Assembly (NCBI GenBank): GCA_022601195.1
Contig: JAHZIX010000046.1
Coordinates: 124,001-188,000 of the forward strand
Direction of reading: 5' to 3'
Source: Deltaproteobacteria bacterium
GTDB taxonomy: Bacteria; Acidobacteriota; Thermoanaerobaculia; Multivoradales; JAHZIX01
Length of the DNA: 64,000 nucleotides
Shown here: in pieces, positions 33,001 to 39,100 of the stretch
Position numbering within the stretch: position 1 is the first letter of the stretch
Layout of the letters: every line of letters begins with the position of its first letter
Program-made: the position numbers and the translations under genes
The notes under the pieces: generated by a model
Told to the model about the DNA's origin: nothing
Seen by the model: the letters and a program-made list of their open reading frames with translations, nothing else
Databases searched by the model: none

Positions 33001-36000
33001 TAACGATTGCTGCTGGTGAGGTCAGTGGGACGATCGACATCGAAGTGTCTGGAGATCTGCTGGATGAGCTGGACGAGACCTTTGCAGTCACCCTCAGCAA
33101 CCCGGTGAATGCCACCTTGGTGGATGGGGAAGGCTTGGGGACCATCTTGGATGACGACCCGGCGCCGGAGCTATCCGTCTCGGATGCGGTGGTCACGGAA
33201 GGTGACACCGGAAGCACCGATGCGGTGTTCACGGTGAGTTTGACGGCAGCCAGTGGGCTGGACGTGACCTTTGACTTCGCCACTGCCGACGGCACCGCTT
33301 TGGCCGGTTCGGATTACACGGCGTCCTCGGGATCGGTGACCCTACCTGCCGGCGAAACCACGGCGACCCTGACTGTGGTGGTGAGCGGGGACACGGAGGT
33401 AGAAGCCGACGAGACCTTTACCGTGACTCTGAGCAACCAGGTGAATGCCACTTCGGGGGATGGCGAAGGCCTCGGCACCATCGTCAACGACGACGAAGCG
33501 GTAGATGTGCTGCTGGGCGATGCGATGACGGTGGAAGGGGACGTGGGAACCATGGAGGCGATCTTCCCCATCACCCTATCGACCGCTGCATCGGTGGAGG
33601 TCAGCCTGGATTTCGCCACCTCAGATGGCACGGCGACGGCGGGCAGCGATTACACGGCGGCCACGGGCACTGTCGTCATTCCGGCCGGAGAGACGACCGG
33701 CGTCCTCGTGGTGCAGGTGTTGGGAGATCTGGTAGATGAGGATGACGAGACTTTCTTGGTAAACGTCACCGGGTCGATCAACGCCAACGTAGTGGATGGG
33801 GAAGGGCTTGGGACCATCGTCGACGACGATGATGCCGGACCGGTGTTCTGTCCCCGTGGCCCCGGCTATTGGAAGAATCATCAGAGTGAGTGGCCGGTGA
33901 GCGAGCTGGAAATAGGCGGCGTGCTCTACGACAGCCACGGCATTCGCGACCTCCTGCGTTACAAAGGCAAAGATGCCTCCACTAAGTTGGCTCGCCAACT
34001 GGTGGCAACCCTCTTCAACCTGCTGAGCGGCTCCGATCCGGTGATTCAACTGACGGTAGATGAAGCTCAAGCCTTCTTGGCGGCTTTTCCTCCCGGCAGC
34101 GGACCGCGATGCCAGAACAAGGACGAAGCGGAATTCCTCAAGGATGAGTTGGAGCTCTACAACGACGGTGATTGCGATGACGAGGACGAGGACTCTGACT
34201 CGGATTCGGACTCCGACTCGAACTCTGATTCCGACTCTGACTCTGACAGCTTGACGGGTGGTCGCGGCGAGGAAGAGGCTGGGTCGGGCCCGGACAACGA
34301 CTCCAATAGTGACTCGGACTCGGATTCGGACTCGGATTCCAACTCGGATTCCGGCGGTGGAGGAAGCGACTGCCGACCGATCTCCATCAGTGATGTGGTG
34401 GTGACGGAGGGAGACGACGAGAACGTCGAGGCCCTGTTCACCATCAGCGTGCCGGAGGCTCACAACAAGAAGCTGCGTGTGGACTTCCTCACCCTCGAAG
34501 GTAGTGCTACCGAAAGTGAGGACTACGAAGGGGCCACCGGCACCATCACTCTCGAGGCCGGAGAGACGGAAACTACCTTGGCAGTGGTGATTTTCGGCGA
34601 TTTGCGACCGGAAGACGACGAGACCTTCGTGGTTCAGTTGCTCAATGCCCGGGAGGGCTACATCGCCAACGGCTTGGGTGAGGCCACCATCCTCGATCAG
34701 GATGATTGCGCCAGCCCCAACTTGCTGGTCAACGGCGGCGCCGAAGATCCCTTGGTCGACGGTGAAATTCCCGGCTGGAGCGAGGTGGAGGGTGATTCCT
34801 GGCTACCGGCATCGACCGATCCCGATCCCGCCGAGGGCGCCGCCTATTTCTACGCCGGCGAGGCGGAACGAGCGGAGCTGGCCCAAACGGTGGACCTGGC
34901 TGCCTACCGCGACGTCATCGATGCGGGCTCGGTGAGTTTTGCCTTTCAGGGGCATATTCGCACCTGGCAGGAGTTGCCCACGGATACTGCCCGTCTGGTA
35001 GTGGAGTATTGGGACGAGACGGCTTCTGTGGTCCTCGATGCCTTCGACTCCGGCCCCCTCACCAGCGCTACCGAATGGCAGCGGATCGCCGATGAGCGGG
35101 TACCTCCGGTGGGAACCGGTTCTGCCCGTATTCGCTTGATCACCCATCGAGGGAGCTCCGAAGGCAGTGCCGATGGCTTCTTCGATGACCTCTCTCTGGT
35201 CTCCCGAGGGACACCGGTGCTGCTGGCCTACGGCGTCGTAGCGGCAGAGCCGAGGCTCGGGCAGGTGGAGAAGGCCCTCTTCGAGGTCCGCCTGAGCTGT
35301 TCCACTGGCGACTCCGTCAGCGTCACCGTGGAAACCGCCGACGGTAGCGCCGTGGCGGGCGACGACTACGGTGCCCTGGGGGTGGAAACCTTCACCTTCG
35401 AACCCTGGCAGCACCGCCTCGAAGTTCCTGTCGATATCTTCGGAGACGGCGAGACGGAGGGCGACGAGACCTTCTCCTTGCTCCTCCACACGGTTTCCGG
35501 AGCGGTTCTGCTGGACACGGAAGCCCTGGGTTTGATCGTCGAGAGCTCGGTGTTCTGCCCCCGAGGTAGGAAGTACTGGAAAGACCATCAGGAAGAGTGG
35601 CCAGCCCAAGAGCTCGTCATGGGGGGAGTTCTCTATGACTCTGCTGGGCTGCGCAGTCTGCTGAGGTACAACGGCGGCGACGCTGCCTCTAAGTTGGCTC
35701 GGGAGTGGGTTGCCGCCGTGTTCAATCTGTTGAGCGGGTCGGATCCCCTGATCGAAGACGTGGTCTTGGAGGCGGACGACTTTCTAGCGGATTTTCCTCC
35801 CGGGAGCCGTCCCCGAGGGCGGGATCGCCGCACGGCGGACGGACTTCGCAAGGATCTCGAGGACTACAACAAGGGCAGAGACGTGCCCTGTGACGAAGAC
35901 AGCGACAGCGACAGTGCCAGCGATAGCGATAGCGCGACCAGTGGTCATCCGGAGGAGAGCTCGAAGGAAGGCGGCGCGGGTAGCGAGGAGCCACCGGGCG

Positions 36001-36083
36001 ACGGTTCTCCCTTGAGCTCCCAGCCGGGGGTCCTACGGGAGTACTCCTCGGGGCAGGTCAGGCCACTGGAGACCGGTTTCTAA
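15075..36083 (+). CDS. Giant exported multidomain protein (about 7000 residues)
   Basis: GTG 15075 is used; GTG 15087 is better spaced from the AGGAAAGG site. A signal peptide ends near VQAQE. Modules in order, numbered from GTG 15075: a metallopeptidase-like head with HEILHQW (192-198), AHWSFLLDSDAS (about 220) and YSPLDLYLAG; an alpha/alpha toroid with DGGW motifs (about 392-650); five CARDB domains (655-1230); FlgD-like segments marked SPDGDG or SPNGDG (1240, 2177, 3088; a diverged SPNADE near 2874); two PD40-type beta-propellers (about 1340-1660 and 4525-4810); Ig-like and FN3 repeats (about 3175-4500) with a discoidin-like insert (about 4090-4240); more CARDB; seven Calx-beta units (5471-6254); then two GYWKNH-type domains each followed by a Ser-Asp tract, with further Calx-beta units between. 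There is no LPxTG motif or recognised sorting signal. A role in adhesion or matrix binding is inferred. Confidence 0.85.
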   Translation: MDSPVSWKPLISQSNPAAGLFRRTAPVTAVVALFWCFSWLLASDVQAQEGPSNFVYQPLTMSGDFTARFLEDRDHVTVIELAGGSYDKELSPGVFNAEPRSVIAQEFFLDHPDEYDFLVVFTTFEFETGDAVAFHVGAQNPVEGIGLPVFDNTAFFGSAGKLQGFIDMAAISRYATDPLDPEFDFALGTMAHEILHQWCCYIDFDDAGAPSEALLGKDDAHWSFLLDSDASLMYGSDWRGNGDGSFTAVNTRTFYSPLDLYLAGFFSPAQVPPFTLLDNPAIDKTQLPLRGATLDATPRTITIEDVVASEGARSPVASEAQKDFRAAFIIVTRPGIQVLDADVAALNHLREGLLARFSALTGGRALMEVYPEARLDVGTGTPDAVDGGELRPTAANLSEALAWLRDQQGAEGFWQDTPATRLRDTAVVLDTLATLDPLFGGAGGALGWLQDQDEASADYRARTADVLEAIGVTGADLRTQLIAVQNLDGGWGLGSGYDSVPLDTALVVQALAGHSDVPAAAFEAAVSYLVGAQGADGGWSNTPAGASRTGVTAEVLKALKRAGETAPVAAALDFLVTKQNTDGGFGDSPSTAHDTARALESLMRFDSLALVDAGAASSYLTGRQTLEGSWEGSVYTTSLVVTALRRFAFPNWAVTGALLPEPAQPRDGERVRLTLEITNNGNGTAPAGVVRFFDGDPASGGIAIGSDVVLPPLAAQQSAVVTTQWDTFDGAGLHTLVALVDPDSVLVELSELDNRAELQIEVIPAPPEADLEVGASDVTVLPNQPSELPSLLAVSVTLRNLGLTDATDARVVLMAGEGDSAVQVDEITVSVPQRSSVPVNFTYLLQVPGTTVLTVIADADDTIAEADETNNQVSVPVVTQAAVDLEVLDGDIELPDGAFEGNDATFEVTLRNKGTIDSPTTQVRYRVTDGTEVRELGTNTVQFLAGESLQQSIVWRVDLLGDLTFTAELDPDDLVPEPDESNNLGSLAFTASTVNLPNLTVDFRDLTFDPEPGLEGAPLTLSVLVRNAGGMAVTDLEVAFYDGDPQQGGTLFGDLVVLPSVGAGAAEVASTTVPEVPDGGDRLIFVVVDPADQIVEFDETDNDAFETLEILSLPDLALSVAALDLTPRFPRPGDPVTLTVNVTNLGDQDVVGAVVRTFDGDPAIDGVPVGGDQVVPLVPGNGSAQAVFTWTFGAASEPRPIVVLADPDGAVRESFEANNRADLEVAVQDGNFFVTQRYFSPDGDGVKDTTSFFFILDAPATVEVEVVDRRGEVVRRSPELNVVTTGEFEWDGLNDRGPVVRDGDYVLRVVDPGGTSFGQVTVTVDTNRSSLIEAVGTPFELFTNLSCELPSISRLTLTRDEETFFFDITTSSDPLFDRGIYKMASNGGDVRQILPAFWSTQASLRELMVSPDGSRVSFSLSGRINAGGSFEFRQYVVNGDGSGLLRIDTLPGVPGSGTGVFGFTEDSRWAMFNTAASLVAIDLSGFEPPRIMFSFDTSFSGTTARFSPDHRRMAFTAFGDGGAGVVLANLETLTAVQLPGPPFNFNNSKFEFSPDSSRLAVTRRSFNTLTIFDRDGNQLLEVSPPASLPPYPLGADNGEDSRFLDAGNELSSAAANMTEAELVELGVPRWGPSSTELALLVTQRVDFSSNYQEVQVFDLLTQEFEHIAWTLPQFLGEPHSYRISTWDGSSWRERGQLHHSLFFQEQTLDLSEFLPDPDGELKVRIRQTGQEAAHVEHVSLLRTGERLLPVEAVRLDTGENGLAKVRFEDNEVLDLHEAEMEVRWSAVEGGPFVLALGAREETLSNRRVVPFAYPAGGQAYQYTVGEEGPLVVDGVQTSADDLGPALFRRHTRPVTGHPSAEVSGWVKSDGTHLYGALDFTVDNTIDGEEDWASLEVQTAAGWQELRVSQGDSTYGTVGFTKTAPVHHAHKYYEFRVPLAEIDAAVGETLSLRFRAYGTAAGCEIEGFCDPEIFDGLDLLPYDLNLLWVPNERTLFAGNFNNGRPANAILLDEENEVVELFGEWFRFGSERFSSSGRRLLFTSSDQRNDPSTACYLRGFLDDFSFQSLMNLTVDLRPRRSTASGGVLLEGTAADLNFKNYRLDYALSTDPQNYAPIVPPAGQQVIDDRFTTWVPPGPGTYFVRLTSEDLAGNIKTAIKRVSSADTPSITDLYREPADISPNGDGVQDQTLIHYRVLAPVHLEFQFFNDVDDRVRTIERDHATIGQVFELPWDGRDDSGLPVPDGTYRLVVQNYEFFIHVDSTPPEVAIQLLDAFQPGSGGDGVTPVAVAPRLEYSVEEPNFAGATGETGEGEVPFQWQEFPAPLSTDPNNSDRFVGRQNLTIEEFTDHRFRLEAQDRAGNRSLASTPLGQEELIVFGFGTHEVIPPGTFADLQPVPFSGRPAFRLENGDVRFQVAETVRAELFQLSVEFRQQGQTEWTETVFDTFLPLGEVAFTSEIPQPFLEVVWDLVGVPIGVEAEIRLKAIDFNAVEHVSNSFFLITDGIIYGGGLSSTDRTTGPYAAILGPLYNQALAAGLVTSRDVVLWGVEFIGENLDEVILQIVSEDDPRYAVPVPLQPVVTSNGGFLFKLDPAEPCSSYTGVILATTAPEPTIRTISSNGATTNLACIEIETDVEAPDYGECGDAPSSSLVTIGARPISLNGIGLVLLTLERRLEDGSFDILASVNEPVSSQRYSFDVDTSGLPEGRETLIARLSNGEGESTQSQVQFVVDRTEPLPDIDIPFEGQRLCGIPRQTEFGIRNVFDVEGSISDDGGFSYTLEVQNPDLPTTFLSLEDDRESCYGRPEGVLFEDPYPGKQCDLIQGPLGTWADDELEMEFSGDTAVRIHVYDRGGHHVCQEVNFFFDGEVEGALATISPRLFSPNADENLDVTLLNLIVEEPAQIDVELYAAADNGDRRMIVGDVLRTLESGFQIFDSVLVEWNGEDGSGTVVPDGLYGLLTTFTDGCGNMTERVVFVEVDNTPPVAPILFPATGDPLPMIVEVLGTVQDLNIQSWAVDFGVGIDPDVYARLDDGFRNVEDEVLAVWNTNGLFGDFTLRLSASDRAGNRAETLVEILLGDPTYLFTYFEALPRLFSPNGDGRRETSSLRFGLEFDSIVTLTVRTATDSVVRTLLDANPLAAGATVRDWDGNNDGGSPLPDGSYTVVLRAALASNPGVTQEEMLTVVLDRTPPAIDITSPANGFITGTSSVVGSIEDVNLTQYAVEITDTPAAPVWMELDSGTTSRTGVTFSVLDDLAEGDYALRITAEDAAEIRSEEIILFTVDNTAPVVLLTEPVSGSLVGVMASPVDLLGSIEEENLEMFRLEFGAGAAPDTWTEITSGTEIPATDLLGNWDVAVLADGLYTLRLVATDLAGLSGEARSLITVDNTPPTAAITAPEDGGFVTAPGPITGTALDANLAEFVLELAPEGTQQFQELVTGTQGVEDGSLFSWAGLPPDGVYVLRLTVRDGADNEATATVTVTVDLTPPSAPINLVAEVVNGQDAELTWNASPEPDVAGYRVLRDGQSITPTLVPEASYLDPALPEGPHIYTVIAVDEAGNESDPSNEAEVTVDVTPPTVRISIPNDGATVSSQVDITGTAFSPDDFREYRLYVVRVATGTEQLLRQSPVPVQADILAQWNTLVLPEGAQFTLRLEGEDLTGNVGTAEVTVTVDNLPPAAPTGLTAVPDGATSNIDTAWNPNTEPDLAGYILFRDGRIANATGVVVGDLTPFIITATSYRDLDLPDGTFSYEVHAIDEAGNLSDASLPAEATLDTRAPHAVIDPPVDGTEFEDNLFVLASTEDTDVATVLFQFRALGDPLWTDLSTDTELPWEADFDPSGLAFGDYQLQAVATDEGGLTDPAPTPVTVTHADLTRPEATVGLTVQVIGSDITLNWTANTDPDLAGYHVERTDLAGSTNRLTTIPITETTYLDAGLPHGIFTYVIISVDQADNEGDPSEPADGPVRTPQLEQPFSPTLALITDLQGKGFANNTLSGEAQRPSGTTPLPATTSDGEGNFELLGLALELGTNVFTVRLTDADGNVSNDASVEVVAGEAPSAPTGLTAVAPTATAVDLAWNPNPEPNVIGYRVFRDGEALQPEVQATVTSAFASSQGSSSVNPTRALDGNIFTYWAPSIFTGQPVDGQWWQAFLSGPRIVSGVDITWYSQGSDENLTVYGALDYDVQGFSGTGWVTLVEVRGNDQIDNHIELAQPYRTEVMRILLRSSILSEQVFWPVRLAEISFTERPLVPGPTFTDPVPDGGYVYTVTAVNEFAFESAPSDPASVDVGDVEPPSPVVLTAVVDAPDVTLTWTASTSPDVASYEIFRDGESIAVHTDLVDLTFVDVDLLNGDYAYTVVAIDSVGNSSVPSNEELVTVFVPPPAPPENLTVAVVPGGGALDLAWAPPATGPAPLGYRIYRSEVAGGPYEAVDTTDELTLRDADLTNGVTYFYVVVALDDLNNESAESNEASGTPVDDQAPAPPLLTYPGLPGVPFVTSLESTDVAGSAEPGSLVRLSQDGVPVAQVTASAQDEVQVTGFSLLARLSPDGRYTWLEAFNPILHDYRTGLDSFPGNAARGTPRWLPASNGVVLANGNQINLFDVAAGTVELLTGVPFAEVAVPSPDGLFLAVLGQQFGSNGLWIYDLQGDDWNQLSTDNYWWFNRDSLTWSPDGTHLAYQRFQPVGTYETMEVATGDITVVSSQPGLGGPFWSRDGSQLVYSGSSPILGGDCIISYDIATATESALAPCDDSFFPQLSPDGDRLVWIRDFGEALLLDIPSGEITELEPTLDLGSSSQPYWAPSGHLMFFNFNTEVRLTLAGHFEVRNRPLQGGDNLFTASAEDGDGNRSAESETMVVRLSFGDRTDLEIEEADLVVSPPVGRPGDTVRVSVTVRNSSEEASPAADLTVVALGPGGFSVTVVEGSVVAGLPPGGSQTISRDLILGSETGTYTVTASVDPFDRIGESNEGNNSSQRELPVAAEGVPLLTVATDRPLYFGQEDVTANLEVINAGSVFDGLLEVRIEDAGGFLVEELDPIVITALGFGETLLESRIWNTGSVFAGDYRVAARLSDAGGTVVAQGEAPFVIGGDLQLAGTVTTDQGIYETGAAVGIAATIDYVSGNAALSGAMALISLVDASETQVAQFIRPLGDLLPGDSVTVNADWPSSGEPLGSYRVDLTVEAGGAVQATAETLFDVVAGAVVLSGELVLSDRNPGIGEPVEAAFTVTNLGGAALTQVPLQIRLEDALTGVVLATENRTVDLSPGGQASGSATFDTGALRLQSYLVTLLAEVPAEGGGTELLSLRVVSLTTVDEGPPVVTLQRPTDGGFLGVEQIAQVVATDDLSQVQLVEVSADGGAWQVIALADAATGRYDGQLALAEGAHTLVARATDAYGNIGQSSPVSFTVDLTAPVITVTGVTDGDNSFDPLTPVIEIVEANPSLEVITLNGEPFVSGTPVDIAGSYTLQVTAEDLAGNRTEVTINFTLATGLTIGDLSVPEGNVGTIDALLPLTLSLPAAVDVTMSFVTAAGTATAGADYTEATGTATIAAGEVSGSLTVVVLGDLLDEADETIIVTLSDVVAATLVDPDAIVTILDDDDPPELSIGDASVSEADAGTADAVFTVTLTAASGLDVSFDFVTVDGTAVSGSDYTSQSGTLTIPAGETTTTVAVAALADDLDEADETFTVVLSNPVNGTLVDGEGLGTILDDDPAPELSIGDASVSEADAGTADAVFTVTLTAASGLDVSFDFATVDGTAVAGSDYASQSGTLTIPAGEITATAAVAVLADGLDEADETFTVVLSNSVNATLVDGEGLGTILDDDPAPELSIGDTSVSEGDAGTADAVFTVTLTAASGLDVSFDFATSDGTAAAGSDYIAQSGSLTIPAGETTATITVVVNGDTEVEDDETFTVTATNLVNATLADGEGLGTIVNDDVTVDLVLADAEVVEGDAGTVSAIFVATLAAPSSLDVSFDFATSDGTATAGSDYLAASGTVTIAAGEVSGTIDIEVSGDLLDELDETFAVTLSNPVNATLVDGEGLGTILDDDPAPELSVSDAVVTEGDTGSTDAVFTVSLTAASGLDVTFDFATADGTALAGSDYTASSGSVTLPAGETTATLTVVVSGDTEVEADETFTVTLSNQVNATSGDGEGLGTIVNDDEAVDVLLGDAMTVEGDVGTMEAIFPITLSTAASVEVSLDFATSDGTATAGSDYTAATGTVVIPAGETTGVLVVQVLGDLVDEDDETFLVNVTGSINANVVDGEGLGTIVDDDDAGPVFCPRGPGYWKNHQSEWPVSELEIGGVLYDSHGIRDLLRYKGKDASTKLARQLVATLFNLLSGSDPVIQLTVDEAQAFLAAFPPGSGPRCQNKDEAEFLKDELELYNDGDCDDEDEDSDSDSDSDSNSDSDSDSDSLTGGRGEEEAGSGPDNDSNSDSDSDSDSDSNSDSGGGGSDCRPISISDVVVTEGDDENVEALFTISVPEAHNKKLRVDFLTLEGSATESEDYEGATGTITLEAGETETTLAVVIFGDLRPEDDETFVVQLLNAREGYIANGLGEATILDQDDCASPNLLVNGGAEDPLVDGEIPGWSEVEGDSWLPASTDPDPAEGAAYFYAGEAERAELAQTVDLAAYRDVIDAGSVSFAFQGHIRTWQELPTDTARLVVEYWDETASVVLDAFDSGPLTSATEWQRIADERVPPVGTGSARIRLITHRGSSEGSADGFFDDLSLVSRGTPVLLAYGVVAAEPRLGQVEKALFEVRLSCSTGDSVSVTVETADGSAVAGDDYGALGVETFTFEPWQHRLEVPVDIFGDGETEGDETFSLLLHTVSGAVLLDTEALGLIVESSVFCPRGRKYWKDHQEEWPAQELVMGGVLYDSAGLRSLLRYNGGDAASKLAREWVAAVFNLLSGSDPLIEDVVLEADDFLADFPPGSRPRGRDRRTADGLRKDLEDYNKGRDVPCDEDSDSDSASDSDSATSGHPEESSKEGGAGSEEPPGDGSPLSSQPGVLREYSSGQVRPLETGF
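31485..33836 (+). repeat. Seven in-frame 336-bp Calx-beta repeats
   Basis: The anchor segments (GDASVSEADAGT and its variants, and DDDPAPELS-like ends) recur exactly every 336 bp (112 codons) seven times without a net indel. Units 2, 3 and 4 share long near-identical DNA stretches, so expansion by recombination was recent. Calx-beta domains usually bind calcium; the D-E-D-E-T-F acidic loops are preserved in nearly all units. Confidence 0.85.
33846..34360 (+). repeat. GYWKNH-type domain and Ser-Asp tract, copy 1 (inside giant gene)
   Basis: Residues about 6258-6360 begin FCPRGPGYWKNH and contain GGVLYDSHGIRDLLRY and FNLLSGSDP. They are followed by an acidic tract of Ser-Asp repeats in two blocks (34186-34249 and 34303-34353 in DNA) split by a Gly/Glu linker. 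The same pair of modules recurs near the C-terminus, so this is a duplicated cassette. At the DNA level the tract is a simple repeat of GACTCGGATTC type, prone to slippage in six-base steps. Confidence 0.8.
35550..35940 (+). repeat. GYWKNH-type domain and Ser-Asp tract, copy 2 (inside giant gene)
   Basis: FCPRGRKYWKDHQEEWP, GGVLYDSAGLRSLLRY and FNLLSGSDP match copy 1 closely, and a shorter Ser-Asp tract (GACAGCGACAGC type codons) follows at 35899-35940. The Ser codons differ from copy 1 (AGC instead of TCC/TCG/TCT), so the two tracts grew independently even though the domains share ancestry. Confidence 0.8.
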
Positions 36084-36099
36084 GACCAAGTCCATTAGT

Positions 36100-36155
36100 T
36101 TCCGTCGATGGCATTCCGTCGATGGCGTTCGGTCGATAGCGTTCCGTCGATTGCG
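36100..36155. repeat. Four 14-bp tandem repeats upstream of the RHS gene
   Basis: Units read TTCCGTCGATGGCA, TTCCGTCGATGGCG, TTCGGTCGATAGCG and TTCCGTCGATTGCG, with no indels. They fill half of the 110-bp gap between the giant gene and the RHS gene, about 40 bp upstream of the RHS start. Copy-number change would alter promoter or leader spacing. Confidence 0.85.
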
Positions 36156-36193
36156 TTTGGGGCCCACCGAGGCCCGGTAGAGGAGAGCAGCAA

Positions 36194-39100
36194 ATGAGGC
36201 TTAGATCTTTCACCTGTTGGTTGTTGGTACCGCTCTTCGGGGGCACGGGGGCCGCGTTTGCAGCGGGCGACGCCGACCTACAGGGATTGTCGCGCCCGGA
36301 GCAGGAAGCGCGCATTCTCACCTCCTTGAGCCGAGGTGAGGATGTCTCGGCCTCTACCGAGAGGCTCGCCCTGGAAGGGGCTTCCCGGCGAGCGGTACTT
36401 CCTCCTCGCAGTGAGGCGGCGAGCCGGGTTGGCGATGCGTTGATTCGCCTGCAGCAGGTGGTTGCCGCTTCGGCGGACTCCGACCCGGATTCCTTAGTTG
36501 CCGCCTACCAAGCCTTCGAAGCTCAGGATCTCCTGGTGCGCCGAGAGTTGGCAGCTACCCGGGCCACGCTGGAGAGGTTAGACATCGGCTCGGAGGTTCT
36601 GGCTCGTCAAGAGTTGGCGGAAGGGGATTACTTTGCCGCCAGTGACCGTCTCCACTCCTCTCTCGGCGCGGCGGTTCAGCAGCTTCGCCAAGCCCAGGAA
36701 GACCGGGCCGATTCACCGCAGGAGCGCGCCGGAAAGATCGAAGCAGCTCGTTCCCGCTTGCGCCAGGCTGCCCGGGACGTTTCCCCAGTGCTGGCTCTGC
36801 AGCAGGCACGCCAACCGGTGAGCTTGCTGCGGGCGGCGCCACTGCCCTATCGACGTTCCGATTTCGGTTCCCGGGTGCCGCAGCTACCTCAGACGATCCA
36901 GCCTTCCTATCTCGATCCTCTGGCGGCAGATCCGGTTCCCGAGGATCTCGCCCCAACCCTCGAGGCTCCCCTGTCGGAGATGATCCTGCGGCAAGCTCAA
37001 TCTCTTGGTTACGACGCGGTACGGGTTTTCGAGTTCGTTCGTAACTCCATGGCCACGGAGTTCTACAGCAGCAGCATGAAAGGAGCGGAAGGCACTCTAC
37101 GCCAAGGTTCCGGCAACGATGTCGATCAAGCCAGTCTGCTGATCGCTCTCTTGCGAGCCAGCCAGGTACCGGCTCGCTACGTGCGCGGGGTCGTGGAGCT
37201 ACCGGTAGAGGAGCTGGCCGCGGAACTGGGTTTGGCTGATCCCACGGCGGTTCCGGCTGCCCTCGGCAAAGCGGGTTTGGCCTTCCGACCGGTGATCCGG
37301 GGCGGCCGAGTGGCTGCGGTGGAGATGGAGCAAACCTGGGTCTCAGCCTTCGTGCCCTACACCAACTATCGGGGCGCCGTGGTGGACTATTCCGGTCGCA
37401 CTTGGGTGCCTTTGGCTCCCGCCATGAAGCGCACGGCTCGGGTTGCGGCGACGGGCGTATTGGAGCAAATGGGGTTCACTCCGGAGGCGTTCCTGGCCAC
37501 CTATCTCGAGGCTCCTCAGATTAGCTCCCCCCTGGCCCAATTGCGTTTGCAGGTGGAGGATTTCCTGCAGACGGAAGCCCCTGGAGAGGTTTATGAAGGG
37601 CAGTTAGGAAGTCGGGAGGTCGTGGCTGAAGAGCTCCGGCTCCTCCCCAGCTCCTTGCCCATGAAGGTGCTGGGGGTCAGTGAGGAATCACCTGCCTTGG
37701 GATCCTCGGAAGGAACCCAGATCCGGCTGGTGGTGCGCGCCGGGCCGAGCGCGGGCTCTCCCATCCTTCTCGATCTCGAAGTGCCCTTGGCGAGATGGGT
37801 GGGGCAGCGAGTGACCCTCTCCTACACCCCAGCGACGGTGGAAGATCATCGCGTGGTCAACGCCTATGGTGGTCTATTCGCCGTTCCCGTTTACCTGGTG
37901 CGGTTGCGCCCGCAAGTGAAGATCGGTGGGCGCGCGGTGGAAGTGGGGGAGGGTGTCTTGGACATGGGCGTGCCTCATCTCATGGAATTGCAACTCACCG
38001 GGCCGTGGGGTAGCGAGACGGTTTCTCAGACGGTCTTCTCCGGCTCCTATCACGCTCTGGCGGTGGGGGCCCAACAGGCGCTGCGGCCCGATGAGAGCGA
38101 AGAGGACCCGGCGGATACGGAGCGCCTCGGTGCTCGGCTGCTCGCCCAGTTGGCCCATGGGTACGCGGAGGGTTGGGATGCCGGTGAAGGGGAGTGGAGT
38201 GGTCTGCTCGACGTGGAGGTGCTGCGGCCTTTGCCCTCGGTGGTGTTTGCCAGCTTGGCTCTGGAAGTCGAGCAACTTCTCGGCCTGCCCTATGGGATCG
38301 AATTCGAAGGGGTGACCCTGGACGCCGCCCTGCGCGCCGCGGAGCCGGTGAGCCGTCAAGGGGATGGTGAGGCACCGAGGGATTTCATGCGCCTTTCGGC
38401 CTTGCAGGGTTCCGCTCTGGAGAACTTGATCTTCCAGCAGGAATATCAAGTAGAGGGTATTTCCGCGGACAAAGGACTCGGCCTGGCGCGCCAGGCGGGG
38501 ATAGAGGTGGTGCGCCTCGACAGCTCAAATCTACCCACGGAGCTACCCACCTTGGCACATCCCCAAGTGGTCAAGAACGCCATCGACAATTGGGTCCGTT
38601 TGGGGCTGGAGGTGGAAGTTCCTCGGACTGTGATTAGCCTCAATGCCTGGACCGGATCCGTTTGGCGGGCCGAAGACCCGGTGAGCGGTGCCGCCGGCTA
38701 TTTCATCGCCGGTGGTCTGGCAGGCGGCTCCAGCAGTCAGCCTCCGGCCAATTGGGTACTGGATTTTCTAGCTCAGGCACTCGCTTCGCCCTATTCGGCA
38801 GAACCCAACACCGATCCCCTCGCGGCGGTCCAACTGGTCAAGATTCCGGCCGGTGACGGGCAGACCGGAGTGGTGGACGAGGAATTTGATCTTCCCCTGG
38901 CGGTGCAGGCGCGGGATCGCGACGGGCGGCCCGTGGTCGGTGCGGAAGTGGTCTTTGCCATGGCTCGAGGTGGTGGCCTCCTGAAGGGCGAAGATGGTGT
39001 GGAAGCGGCGAACATCACAGTTCTCACCAACGCCTTGGGGATCGCCGAGGCGACTATGAAGGCGGGGACGGATACCAGCGCTAACCCCTGGTACGTGCGG

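Noticed and set aside
34190..34353. Ser-Asp tract read as a CRISPR-like or telomere-like repeat
   Set aside because: It is in frame, lies inside a long coding region and translates to a clean Ser-Asp tract in the giant protein; no spacer structure exists.
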